64,000 nucleotides of DNA from Azadirachta indica (lineage: Eukaryota; Streptophyta; Magnoliopsida; Sapindales; Meliaceae): positions 12,976,350 through 13,040,349 of the forward strand of contig CM040452.1 in the NCBI GenBank assembly GCA_022749755.1, given 5' to 3'. A program made the translations under genes and the position numbers. Numbering within the stretch: the first letter of the stretch is position 1; each line of letters opens with the position of its first letter. Shown here piece by piece: positions 39,334-52,195 of this stretch. Under the pieces are notes generated by a model, which saw only the letters and a program-made list of their open reading frames with translations, was not told the DNA's origin and searched no databases.

Positions 39334-42194
39334 TCAGCAAATTCCAGGCAAGTTATCTAAAGAACAAGAGCCAGGAGGCCTCGCATGTTCAGTATTAGAA
39401 TCAACACGAAACAATGAAGCTATTTGCTGCATTTCGAGCCCGATGTTCTCATCTGTAACAACTGAAGACTGACCATTGGAGACTTCCCCGCTGTCGTTAT
39501 ACCATTCTGGAACTTCCATAGAAGGAATAACATTCAGCAGCTTTGATAAGTCTTCATGCGTACTGTTCATCTGGCCTCCTGCCTCTTCCTTGGGCTTCAA
39601 TCCTATGATATCAGACACAGATCAAGCATTGTTGTGTTAGTTCTAGCTCTACTGCAACATGCTTATCAATTATCAACCTTGCAATTTTCTATTAATGCAG
39701 TTTGTGCATTTAAGATTAACCTAGTAATGATGGTGATGATGGCATATTTTGGTGCGACAAGTAATTGAAGCTGAAAGCAACTTGTAATTTATTCTGTTTC
39801 AGGATAACATTTTGTCTTGCCTGATACTTTTAGAAAATCAAGCAAGTAATCATTTCACGGAATCTGCTGGCACATGTAAGGATAGCTGGAAAACGAGAGA
39901 AAGAATTAATGCATTGGAAATGAAATGATTAACCACGTTTTGATCATAATTCAGAGACTTGACACAACTGAACATAGAAAATTAATGATGCGCAGACCAT
40001 TGAATCTAGACTATACTATAATTTCAAGCATGCACAAAACCAGAGAGACACAGCATTCTAGTACAGATGATTCATCCATCTCCCTGTCTGAACATTAAAA
40101 TCACATTTAAAGCAAAACAAAGAGAATTGATGTGTCTGAAAGCATTAATATTACCGAACTATAAACTGAATCAACGCATCGTATTCTCACTACTACACAT
40201 GCAAAAAGGTAACGTGATTATTACACAGACAATCAAACAGAGTGGAATCCAGACAAATTTTAGAAAAAGGAAGAACTAACCTGAAGATAAATTGATAGAA
40301 ATTGAATCATTCCATTGATTAAAACCAGAAAATTCACGCTTCTCTTCACTAGCCCTCCCTGAACTTTCACCAAAGTTACAGGCCAACGCCTGAGCCTCCT
40401 CTAAAAGATCCTCCAACAACCCACTTCCACTGCAAGACACACTCAACTTCTCATTATCGAAATTTAACTCAGCGTTTCCACTCTGGGACAATAATTGGCT
40501 TGAAGGGAGCTCCGGTTTCAATGCAAAAACCGAACTGTTTGACAAAATACAATCTTTCTCATCTGTTGTTCGAAAGAAAGAGGATGAGTTTGGAGTATTG
40601 AAAGAAACCGGCAGTGTTGAAAATGAAGGAAGTGACAGCAATCTAGAAGCTGTGTTCGAGTAAGCGCTTGTATTACAATTACTCTGAGGAGCATTCAAAA
40701 GAGACGACGACGACGGACTGCGCAAGAATGGCGAAAACGGAAGAGAAAAGTTGCTGCCACTTTGAAAGGTGCTGGAGCCGATACCATTGTTACTATTACT
40801 GACATTATTAGCAGTAGTAGCAGTACCGATGTTAGGAATACTAGTATCAGAATGGAAACGCTTGAAGCGCGGCGGGTTTTGAAGCGTAGGTGGAGTTCTT
40901 GGGATATTGAAAGGGTTGCTGACATTTGAATTGTTGCTGTTGTTGTTGTTTGTGTCAAAGAGAGAGAGAGTAGGATAACTTGGATGATGAGGAGATTGCA
41001 GGTTGGGAGAGAGAGGTGGGGGAGTTGGGGAGAGAGGAGCGGTGGGACTGCGGGCGAAAGACGGAGGAGGAAAGTGGTGGTGGTGGTGGGCGGTGGGGGT
41101 GTTGGGTGTCGTAGTGGTAGTGGTAGTGGTAGTTTGAAAAGAGAAGGTAGAAGTTGGGGTTGTCGGAGTCGTAGGTTGAGAGTGGTAGGAATGATGGGAA
41201 TGGGACGGATGTTGGTGTTGATTTTGATGTTGATGTTGCGGCTGAATTTCCGGAGGATAGAGCGGGAGGCCTTGACGGTGGCGTCTCTTGACTCTTGTAT
41301 TCCAATAGTTTTTTATTTCGTTGTCTGTTCTCCCCGGTAACTAGCAGAAACGGAGAAATTAGTCGTTTTCTCAAGATAATTTTAAGAGCGAAATGACGAT
41401 AGAAGTTGTTTTCATACAAAAAAAAAAAAAAAGAATAATAAATGACAAATGGGAGAACTGAATATGGGTTTTCCATTGCAGACCAGCAGGGAAAAAAAAA
41501 CTAAAAATAAGTTCTGAAAGCAGAGAAAACAGCTAACATGTGTTTTGAAAGCATTGGAAAGAAAGCTAAAGAAAGAAAAAGGGAAGAAAAATTCAAACAA
41601 TCAAAATCTCGAAAACCCAAAATGGGACAGAAAAGACGACCCAGGAAACCAAAAGAAACCTGGGTCGAATCAAATCAGAAGAAAGGGACGGAGAAGGTGG
41701 TTTTTGGAAACAGGAAACAATCGAAACATTTTGTTTCCATAAAACATAAAAACCAAAAAAAAAAAATTAAAGAAATGAACAAAACTCACTTGACACCATT
41801 ACTTAACAATTCATAACAAAAACATGAAGATGAGAATAATGTATATCAATGATACCTGAGCAGCCATTCGCGCCCATTTATTTCCGAGCTGTGCATGAAG
41901 TTCAACGATAAGCCTCTCTTCCTCCGGCGAAAACGCGCCTTTCTTCAAATTAGGCCTCAAATGGTTAGCCCAACGAAGCCTACAGCTCTTGCCACAACGA
42001 GCCAGACCAGTGTTCCTCTGCACAGCATTCCAGTTTCCTTCTCCGTGTTTCCTCACATACTCCGTCAAAATAGCATCCTCCGCAGCCGTCCACGGCCCTT
42101 TCTTCAACTGAATCCCACCATCACCACCACCTTCACCGTTGAGTCCGGAGGACCCACTTTCAAGTTTTTCGCTACTGCTGTTTCCTAAAAGCAT
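39334..42194 (-). CDS. GAMYB-like R2R3-MYB transcription factor, miR159 target
   Basis: Exons 41856-42194, 40281-41340 and 39334-39602 give 1668 nt and 555 residues in phase. The R2 repeat (about residues 31-82) contains [20 protein letters not shown] and [18 protein letters not shown]. The R3 repeat (about 83-133) contains [31 protein letters not shown] and [15 protein letters not shown], followed by [15 protein letters not shown]. These are the marks of subgroup 18 (GAMYB; Arabidopsis MYB33/65/97/101/120), regulators of anther, pollen-tube and gibberellin responses. After the DNA-binding part comes a long His-, Thr- and Asn-rich low-complexity region, then [19 protein letters not shown] and an acidic tail ([14 protein letters not shown]). 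The first exon break after AAQ is the usual one in R2R3-MYB genes. A sequence complementary to miR159 lies in exon 2 where ELPSSQ is encoded. Confidence 0.93.
40494..40514 (-). promoter_or_regulatory. miR159 complementary site in the MYB mRNA
   Basis: Since the gene is on the minus strand, the plus strand here should resemble the microRNA itself. It contains TTGAAGGGAGCTC (40500-40512), identical to the core of plant miR159. Over the 21 positions I count four differences from the miR159a sequence as I remember it, three of them at the ends. It sits in the coding sequence for PELPSSQ, the position where GAMYB genes carry their conserved site. Cleavage by miR159 is the established control of this subgroup. 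Confidence 0.85.
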
Positions 42195-45100
42195 CTTCCT
42201 TTTGTTTCTTTTGTAATTATTTATATATAAATGTACAAAATAATAAATAAAACAGAAAGCAAATGTTGTTGCGTTGTATATATATTTTCTTTCTAGTTGA
42301 GAAAAATGAAAAAATATATATATATATATATTTGATTCAGCGGCAGTGGGTCCAACAGAGGTTTGGACACTTTCTCTTTAGTCTACGGTTTCATGTTCTT
42401 TAGGGTTACAAGAACACGAAATGTCGGCTAAATTTTTTTTTTTTGCTTTTGGTTTTTGGTTTCAGAACGAATTCTAAATTACTCAAAGAGTAGTTGTTGC
42501 CGTGTTGTTTGTGGTATTTGGTAAAAAAGGTACAGAGAAAGAGATCAAAACTGAAGTCTTCTTGTCCGGAAAAGATAAATTCTTGTAAACATAGAACCTA
42601 AACTCCATGAATATACTCTGATATCTTCCCCCCTCCTCGAATAAAATACCTACACTTTCTAAAAATTGGTGAGAAAATGATCAATACTATTTTCTTTTTT
42701 GGCAAAAAAATAAATATCGGGAAGATGGGGTGTTTTTGTTTGTCTTGGAGGGTTTGCAATTGAACCCACGAATTGGAGAAGAGAAAAGTGTTAGTAATTA
42801 GAAGGAGTTCGGAAGAGATGAATTTTAATGGTGGAGCTAAGAAGGCGGCCTTAGTTATTTTACAGCATTGTTTGGTTGTTTGCTTTGCTCACATTTGATT
42901 GCGAGTCTTAGCGGTTTCAACTTTCTTTTCTTTTATTTTCTTATTTTTTGACTTTGACCCCTCTTTATGAAAGAAAGAATTGCCTGTCTTTCCTAGTTAT
43001 CGTTTTTTTTTTTTTTTACGCCAAATTTAACGTTATTTTTTAACAGTTTGACTATATGGTAAGGTTATTTAGACAATATTAATCTCTTAAAGAACAGCAT
43101 ATGTATTTAATTTACTATTTTTCTAAAAAAATTCAATGTTAATTATTTTAATATTTTGACCGTGGGTGACAAAGATGAGCACGATAGAGTGTCTTGTTGT
43201 GTTGGTCATCCCACATTATTCAAATTGACCATATAAATTGTAAACTAAAATTCAATTTCTAAAAATATTTGGTTATTTTTGTAGTTTTGACTATGGTGTT
43301 AAAAGTAGAAAAAGGTTAAATGGTAAAAATGGGAAGAATTTCCAGTGATAGATCATATATTATAGTCTATAGATGCTATTTTACAAAACATATTTTAAAA
43401 TCTGACCATATTTGGTCTTTTTGATAAGCTTCTCTATCCAGTAGGTTCATGATAAAAACATAGATATATAAGAGATACTTCGTTTATTTGATAAGTGATT
43501 TTTAAGGATTTTTATTAAAAAATTAAATATGATAAAAAAGAAAAAAATTTAAATCCATTTATATTGAAATTAAGAATTTATTTTATACAAAAAAATTTAA
43601 TAACATAAGAAATAAAATTTACAACTGTGATAAAATTTGAAAATTTTTTTTTTTTTTAAATGAAAAGAAAATGTCTTTATAAAAAATAACAGATTACCGT
43701 TAATTAGGTTGGAGAATTTCATGTGAGAAGACTTGTTGTTTAAGAGAACAAATTAAATACAAAACAGAAGTGTTATATTGAAAAATGACACTGAGGAAAT
43801 GAAATTACAGTTGAAAATATTTACAAGACAGAAAAATAAAACAAGAAATTTGTTTGATTAGTTTCGAAAATCATTGCTATATCTGCGGTTACATTGGTTT
43901 AATTGTTCCACCTTCTTCATAATTCTTCATTTAACTTATCTGCTAAAATCTGCGTTAATTGCTTCATTCTTCAACTATTTTCCCTTAATTAATTCAAAAA
44001 CTTCATCCATTCGTAATCATGTTGTTAGAATTTAGAAATTGATTGTTGAGCTTCTTGCATTTTCATGCATTCAAAAAAATTCTTTCATTTTAAATTTCAG
44101 TGAATTCGTACAAGTAGGTCATTATGTTCTACATTTTTTTTTCCTTTAGAAGATGTGGGAAGCAATTTTACAATTTAATTTATATAGGTAGTATAATTCA
44201 TGATTATCATAATGAAATAATATTATATATTTTTTATAATTTTTAAAATTAACTTATATTTAATTTCTATCCTATTACTCAATCGATTAATGTCACGGCA
44301 TTACAAATTGAAAATTACACAAATGAAGATTATCTTGTTATTGTATAGGATAAAATTAACAAGGGTTTAAAATATTTCAGCTTATTTTAGTTGGCTAAAC
44401 ATTTTGGAAATTAACTTCATCACTCCATGAATGCAAGACCAACATGTATACAATTATTTATTTATTTAATTATGCTTTTTGCAAGCTATTTAACATATAA
44501 TTAAAATAAAATAAAACACTGTGACTTCTCGTTAATTTTTTACTCAAAGCATATATAATTATGATATGGGATTTCAATATGCCATTCACATGTAATTTTC
44601 TATTTTTCAAAATAATAATAATAAATTAATCTTATCAAAATTATGGTAGTATTTTTTTTTGGTCTAAAATATAAATATAATTAAAATATAAATTTAACTG
44701 AAATTTAAATATAATTGGAACATTTATTTTTTACCTATAAAATAGTTATTGAAGTATATAAATGTTAAGTATTATTGAATAAAAAAAACTTACTTCACTT
44801 CATTAATGTCATATTTTATAGTACTAAAATAACCAAAATTATAGAATTAAAATTCAACAAAAGTCATCTTTGAATTCTATACACCTACATCGATCAAACG
44901 CGTCTTCAGTTTCTTACATTCAAAAACAAAATTTTTCGCATTTAATGTAAAAGCAGGTTTAAGTTTCTAACAATCCAAATAGAAAACTGAAAACTCAAAA
45001 ATAAAAGAAAACTCTGTGTGTGTATGTTTGACAATGGAGATACATATTCGTGCGGTATGTTTTTCAACGTCCAAGCAGGAAAAAGCACAAAAGCAAATCA

Positions 45101-45454
45101 AAACCAGCCACATAACAATACATGCATACATACTATTATATATACATATTTATATTTATGTCTATATTCTTCAGTCAAAAGGAAGACCAAGTTTGGTTCA
45201 AAATAGTTGCTTAAGAAAAATGTAAGGTTGTTACAAGTGAAGCGCGTGCCCTATTTTGTGTTCAACCACGTCCACGTATATGATATGGTCAGAGGCCACC
45301 AACCTTGACATGTTTTTCACCAGCTAATTGCCAATTCCTTGATCTGCTTCTTCGTTTTATATTTATTATAAATATGCCAAATTAAACCAGGCTAAACTGA
45401 CCCTTCATTGTTCAGGCAGTAGTCATTTTTACAAAGAGGGAGCCAAATTCTCCC
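42195..45454. other. MYB promoter, then AT-rich intergenic DNA
   Basis: The first kilobase after the MYB start is its likely promoter and 5' UTR, with an (AT)n run near 42313-42331. The rest is AT-rich without supported genes. The last 100 bases hold the core promoter of the small gene at 45455. Confidence 0.4.
45367..45373 (+). promoter_or_regulatory. TATA box of the small Cys/Lys-rich gene
   Basis: TATAAAT lies 82 bp before the ATG at 45455, a plausible distance for a short 5' UTR. Confidence 0.5.
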
Positions 45455-45652
45455 ATGGCGTTTCTGTCTAATATTTGCAGCTGTTTTTCAGAATCCTCGG
45501 AATCCAAAAGATATGTGTGCGACGGCGATGTCTGTGTTTTGAAGACTCGGAAGAAACTTGGAGGTAAAAATTCCAAGAAGAACAAGAAAAAACAGAGCGT
45601 CGAGGATGAATTTTCTGGCTCTTTAACGAGAAAGACAACAGGTTTTCAATGA
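45455..45652 (+). CDS. Small Cys- and Lys-rich plant protein, unknown function
   Basis: This 65-residue frame looks real, not chance: the ATG follows a good TATA box, base composition is coding-like, and the peptide has ordered blocks. It starts MAFLSNICSCFSESSES; Cys8 and Cys10 near the N-terminus could be lipid-modified. A core YVCDGDVCVLK follows, then a basic stretch (about 33-47, with KKNKKKQ) and a tail ending LTRKTTGFQ. From memory similar short proteins with a VCDGDVCVL-like core occur in other plants, but I cannot name a characterised family. No signal peptide or membrane helix is seen. The single exon stands alone between the MYB and bromodomain genes. Confidence 0.6.
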   Translation: MAFLSNICSCFSESSESKRYVCDGDVCVLKTRKKLGGKNSKKNKKKQSVEDEFSGSLTRKTTGFQ

Positions 45653-46790
45653 TGTCTTTCAGTTGTAAGTAATGGCTGCTACTACTACTACTGCTACTAC
45701 TGAGCCAATTATGTTGTTTCATAGTTTTGATTTAATTCTGTAAAGATTATGTTACTGCATAAGGTAAGAAGATTTCCATGGAGTAGAATAAAGGGTAGGT
45801 TCTGCGTCCCGTGGGACAAACGAAGGGTGGTTAATTCTTGTGATTGTGGGAGTTGTATTTTTGTCTATTTTCATAATGTATATGCAATCCCTCTCTCCTA
45901 CGAGTAACAAAGTATAAACTAAACCCATTTCCACTTTTCATGGGAGTGGGAGATCTGCTGTTTCTCTCTAATTAACAAACAACCTCATAATTAGAGAGAA
46001 AGAGACGATATTATTCCTGACCTTGATTGTTGAGCAAATTTATTCACGATCATTTTAGGATGAAGTTGTAGGTACAATGAAATTGAAATGCAAAACATTG
46101 TTAAAATATTTGCTAATATGGAACTGTGCCCAACCGCTAACCGTGTTTACAAAGTGTTATATATCTCCTATTTCGTCGGCCGATTCGGTAATACTGTAAT
46201 TTTATAATAACATTGCTAACTGTGCCCACTTTGGACGTATAATATAACAAATAGAATACCAGCCGTGCAAGTGGAATGATCCATGCAATCAAGTGGAAGA
46301 GCTACAATCTAGGAAAATAATTCTCGTACATCTATAACATATGTACAAGGCATCAACTAAGTTTTACACGTAAATTCTAATTCATCTAACTAACAACTTC
46401 TGAACAATAGACAACAATCATGGAAAAAATCACCGTTGAACTCTGCCAAGAATTTAGCTCTCTGGGATTTTACGGAAAAGAAACATCCATTTTCCAAGTT
46501 AGTAATTCTTGTTAGAAAATATGACAGAAGCAAGAAGCTCTACTCAATATCAAAATTATCCTTCCCCAAGGCCCCCAGAATCATCGCTAAAAACAAGCCC
46601 ATCTACCATGATAACTCTTGAGTTATTTCATCCAATACTCCCCACTAAATTTTCACTTACAAGCTTGGAATAGGCCTTCTATGCCAGGTCAATGCTCAAG
46701 CAATAGGAGACGAGACTTTCATACCCAAGCCAAAATTACCTTTATCTCTTCCCTAATTCTTCCCCAATTCCTCAAGAAGCCAATCCATAC
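45653..46790. other. Intergenic between convergent genes
   Basis: This interval holds the 3' UTRs of the small plus-strand gene and of the minus-strand bromodomain gene. Nothing else is seen. Confidence 0.45.
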
Positions 46791-49700
46791 TCAGAGCTGC
46801 AAAGCCAGATCTGGCTGCTGTGAGTCAACCATAACACCTGAAGACTGTTTCACTGGAGATCCTGGAGACTGAAAACCAATATTCAAGTCCGGAGGAAGTC
46901 CTTCCTGCTTCTGCCTTGGCTGAGAATGTGGGCTAAGACCTCTCCAAGGCGACTGCATCTGGAACCTAGGGAAGTCAGTGGTTACTAATTGAGGGAAAAC
47001 CATGGGGGGCCTATTTTGGAACTGTACTTCATTTACTGCACGAACAGGTTGTGGTATAAATCCTTGAGGTGGAAAACTGTTCTTCTCAGGCTGAAACTGC
47101 ATGCCTACAGAAAGAGGAAACTCCCCTCTAACTCGTGAAATTTGGGTATGGAATTCTCGAGTTGGGTTGTATAGTGACTCGGCAGAAATCTGATTTTTAG
47201 GTGAGCTCGAATTTTCAGTTGCTGGTTTAAACCCTCCAGCCCCAATGGACATCCAAGCACGGGCAGCAGTGACTGCAGCGTTGTTTGAGTCATCTCTTCT
47301 TGCAGATGGGACTGGTGGCATTACTGGTGGAGTACTCATTGGAGATTGATGTGAAGAATTCTGTTGCTTTTGAGCCTTCTCATTTAACATCTTCATCAAT
47401 TGAACAGGATCATTAAGGCCCTGCTCCTGGCCATGGGGAAAGAATGTAGCTGCCCTAGCCATTTGATTGGGAACATTATCAGCAGATGGACTAATCACCC
47501 TAGTGTTTCCACAAGTACTTGTCACTCTTCCATTTGGCAATCCTCCACCACTAAACCCATTATTTGTCAGCTGTTTTGAAGGTAAAGACTGCAGAAGATT
47601 CATGTTCCTTGGCATCATCTCACTTGACCTAGATGCTGTCGTCTCTACTTTATTTGAAATATGTTTTCCTGCAACAAGATCACTGTTACTTCTGTTTGAT
47701 GTGGGTGGCAAGTTCAATTCAACTTGCTTCGAAACCTTATTCTCAGGTTCAGCAAAAGTCCTAGAAAATGGATTCTGCATCTGGTTAACGACATTAACAG
47801 GGGTTGACGGCTTCATTCCAGAAGAAGCAAAAAGCTGTGTCTTTCCTTCTGGGGTGGGCCCATTAGCAGGACGAAACAGATGAGAATTCCCTTCTGGGGT
47901 GGGTCGATTAATAGGATGCACCTTGGTAGGAACAGGGGTTCTAAAAGCAGTATTATCTTTCCGCACATCAACAGTGGTCTCCAACTTTGCAAACAAAGAG
48001 GATTCTTTCTGTGCACGGGTGGTCTCAAGCATTAATACTGGGGTAGGAAGAGGCTCATATTCTCCAACCCATCCACGACCAAACTTATATCCTGTGGGTA
48101 GTGCTTGTTCAATCCTCTGGGAGGCAACTTTCCAAGCAACAGGACCAAGAGTTGCAGCAAAACGAGCCAGGCTCCTAGCATAAGAATATTCTGCATGAAG
48201 GCCAACCTGATAGGATAAACCAAAAGCAAAATGATTTTGGAGTATGGGCAAAGGGTACTCAAAAGGGGAAAAAGAAGATCAGTTTTCTCGTTACATACAG
48301 CAACCAGCTGCTTGATTTCACCCTCGAACGTTGTAAATATCGACTCTGATCTTACCACCGGTTGATTTGACATGTTATAAGTTGCACGACGGTTATCATC
48401 AATCACAGATGGTTTCCGTCCCAATTTAGATAGGAGGCCCTTCCCTGAAAAAGAGAAGTTAGAAGGAAACAGCACAATCACACTCACAAAGAATTTAGAA
48501 TACCCTTAATGACGCAATTGCAACCTAAGACAATTACATATAACATCAGCCATCACATTGACACGTACTGGCCTTGTAAAACTTGGAATATAACATTTTG
48601 AAACTAGTTCTCGGCAGATGATAGAGATTTCCCCATTACCCAGGAAAACATGGCAAAATTAATACCTCCATATATGTCCTCTTTGAAAATTCACCTCTAA
48701 AATTACAGATGATCATATTTTAAAATAAAGTCAGTTTAGTTATAATACCCGATGATAGTTCTTCCACCTTCTCCAAATTGTTATCAACCAGGGACAAGTT
48801 ACCATCCACATGGCCATCAGTTTGGCTTGGCCTCTCACAACCACCAGTTTGGGTTGCAACATTGCCATTCTGGATATCTCCTGTAGTGGCAAGAGTGGCG
48901 CCAGAGGAGAAGTCAGATCCAACTGGTTCTTGTATGGTTCGGCCGAAAGGCTTCTTTGTCTGCTTCTTTACCAAAACATTCGGTTTTGCTTTTTGTTCTG
49001 ACTTAAGGTCTTTTTCTAACTTGAGTTCCTTCTCTAACTTCAGCTCTTTCTCTGGCTTGACCTCTTTTTCAGAGCGTTCAATGCCAATTCTTAACCTATG
49101 GAATTTTTTCTTTGCCAGTTCTTGAATGGCCCGTGCCTTTACAAATAATTTTATAATTGGGTTAAGGCAACAAACAAATGGAGAAAGTACGACGATAAAA
49201 AGGATAAGAAAGGATTATACCTGTCTATGGTATACAGTGTCTGGTGCATTGTATTGCATGGCATTTGAGCATATTAGAAAAACATCACTCTGGATTAAAG
49301 AAAACCAAGTTTCCAAAATTAATTGATATGTTAAAAATAAGGGAATGACAGAAGGAAAATGCATGTCTAGCCAAGAAGGAATATCATTATAAGAAAAAAA
49401 GAATAACCATATATGAGAATAATGAATGGAACCATTACTATGAAGTCATTAATGTCAAAGCTCACACTCGCCAAGCACAGAATTTCTAATCATGCAAATA
49501 TTGCACAGAAAAGATCAAGTAAACTTTTCCAATAAATTAGATAGAAAGCAAGCATTCCTACCGCCAGGCAAGGAGAAGACAAGATTTAGGCCTTTTCAGT
49601 TAGCAATGGCCACCATTAAAAATCAATGGCATTTATCCAGATAAAAATCAAGGGATGATGCAGCTAGGGAACTTGCATTGCACATATTGCAGATATCCAC

Positions 49701-52195
49701 ATGCTAGCTGCATGTTTCTTTGGCCCAACCTTTAAGGACTAATACTTCACCTCTCTCACACAAACATACATAGATAAACTCCAGCAGGGACATTCTCATT
49801 AACAAGAATAAATATCCATGACCATCTAAATCGCTGGAACATTCTTCAAATAGTACAAAATTTTCGAATCTTACTGAAAAGGGACATCAACAAGGTCAAT
49901 GAACATGAGAACAAAAGCTTGGACACATGGCTTCCTCATGAACTACTCAAATGTGGCAGTACCCTATTTTCTAAGATACCTTATTCCAGTTTATTGAACC
50001 AAATCAAACTGAAAAGAGCAAACCAGCTCTGTAACAAGGAACCACTGAATTACATGGGACCACAAAGGAGCTAAAGTCCTACAAAAAATCAATGCACTTA
50101 CTAACAAAGTCCCACTTTCCACTTCAAAACAAGTGTACATTGTTCATTTGCACTTATTGAGCTCTCAAACCGAGCTAAGCACACACTATCTAAGATTCCT
50201 CCAACCAACATATTTCAATGAACAGGAGCAAATATAACATCAAATCACAGCACAGACAACTGATTCTGATTTTAAATTGGAATCCAATAAAAAAATTTCA
50301 ATTTAATCAGGAAATGCTGGCAGCCTTGCGCAATTTTTTTTTTTTTTCCTTCCAAGATATAATTCCTAGTTCCCCAGCTTGACAAATATCTTTTTCTTCC
50401 TCCCCATGTCTTCGCACCCATTTTTCAAACGATGGGATGAAGGTGAAACATAATAATATAGAGATTCTAGGGAGTGAATAATATCTCTCGAGTCTAAGTA
50501 CAACCTAAAGCAGCTTAATTAGATGTTGTCGGCATACATAAGCAAAGCATGGCAGAAGTGGATGACACGCCTAGGTTATCAACAGAAGCACCATGTTGAC
50601 ATTCCCCAACAGATTAAGCACCGTTGACCCAGTAACAGCAGGTGACTCTGTTTCACAGCTTGCGCAAGCAGAAACACTAATAGGTCAACGTACTCCTACC
50701 AAGGTATCACGACTAAAGCAACACAGAACCCGTACAAAGAAAAGCCCCAAATTCCAAGCCGAGGTTCAGCATTATGAACCAAAATTTGGTGAAGCATGAG
50801 TACCAACCTCAAATTGCTCCAAGGTAGAATATGATCCACTTCCCAGCTTCTTCCTCACCGTGGCAAAGTCCATTGGATTCTCTATCACATCGTGATAATC
50901 CGGAAGCTACAAAAAATATCACTACTTCAAATTTCTAATAAAAGGAACGTCTTCCAAAAGCAAACTGTAACTTTAAGAACAAACTCCACACACCTCCTCA
51001 GGATCAACCGGTTCTGCATACACACCATAAGTGTCCTTCCTGTTGCAATTAGACATAAAAACAATAAGCAACACAGCACATTATTACCACAGACACACAG
51101 ACAAAAAATTAGCAACCCACTTTTGCAGTTTATCTAGAATCAACTCCAAAGACTTCTTATCAGGCAATGGAACTCCAGATGCACGATTAGTTGGCGTCCC
51201 TGATCAAAAAAGAAAAAAAAAGAAAACAAATTACACAATCGCACATCAAACCAACAAACCGTAACTCAAAATCAACCAAAAGCCGCACAATTTTTCAGGA
51301 AAAAAAAAACAAAGCAAAACACATTGTTGGCAACCGAAAACAAACCTGGAATCGAGTCCTGCCCTTTAGTATGCACTTTTCTTCCCCTCTCCTGTTAAAA
51401 CCCAGGAACGCAAATAATTATATATGTATATATCTGTGAACCAAATTATAGCTGCGTGTGCAAGAGACAGACAGAGACAGACAGTGACAGTTAAAGCAGA
51501 CAATACGTAAGTACCCTCAAACATAGATAGAGAGGGACAGGGCGTAAAAGAAATATGGATATAGATAAACAAAGAGAGTTGGATGGAGAGAGAAAGACAC
51601 AGTAAGAGAGAAAGTAGGAGCGTGTTATCAGATTCTGTTAGTTTTTGACAGTTGACCCGACCGTTATTATCTTCCTCTAAATACCCGACACAACCCACAA
51701 AAAAGCACTCCTAGTAGTAGTAATATACAGAGTCTGAACCGGCGCAAAAAATTCTCCAGGATTTTGGCTGAGCTTGATTTTCGATCAAATACATACCTCC
51801 TCCTCATCATAATTATCTTCTTCTTCGCTTTCACTGGCATCGACACCGTCGATTTTTCTCTTCTTCACCGGCTTATCTTCTTCATCCTCCTCATCCGAAC
51901 CGTGTTCAGCACGCGCCGACGAGCGAGACCGGCTCCCAGCCGGCTCGGCCGAGTCGCTTCTCTGATTCAGCTTCACTACAAGCTTGAGCTTCTTCTCCCT
52001 CCTCCTCTCCTCTTCCTCGTCCTCGTCCTCTTCGTCGAAGTAATCCTCGTAGTAGTCGATGTCGTATCGCACATTTCGTCGGCGAAGGCTCCGCCGTACC
52101 TCCGATTCTGTCGCCGGTGTGGGGGAAATAGGGCGCCGAGCTAGATCCGCCTTCGATGGCCTTCCTTTCTTCTTCCTCTTCACGATCTGGCCCAT
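46791..52195 (-). CDS. Bromodomain protein of the BRD9/BRD1 type, nine exons
   Basis: This is probably a chromatin reader subunit of a plant SWI/SNF complex (Arabidopsis BRD1/2/13 group, orthologous to BRD7/9). Exons in transcript order are 51797-52195, 51346-51391, 51121-51199, 50994-51039, 50808-50906, 49221-49289, 48749-49136, 48299-48444 and 46791-48206; 2688 nt, 895 residues, phases closed. The N-terminus has KRKKKGRPSKADLARR (AT-hook-like) and a long acidic and basic disordered part. The bromodomain spans about residues 160-262: LELILDKLQKKDTYGVYAEP, LPDYHDVIENPMDFATVRKK and LICSNAMQYNAPDTVYHRQA. Asn237 (in QYNAPD) is the expected acetyl-lysine contact. A Lys/Glu repeat (EKELKLEKELKLEKDLKSEQ) follows, then a conserved plant block (VGLHAEYSYARSLARFAATL) and a Pro/Gln/Asn-rich C-terminus ending PDLALQL. 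The fifth intron is about 1.5 kb. No PHD finger or second bromodomain is present. Confidence 0.93.

Noticed and set aside
40984..41340. 118-codon plus-strand frame rich in Gly and Arg
   Set aside because: It is antisense to exon 2 of the MYB gene and arises from its His/Thr/Pro repeats.
47467..48183. Plus-strand frames of 138 and 94 codons
   Set aside because: Antisense to the last exon of the bromodomain gene, which has a clear protein match.
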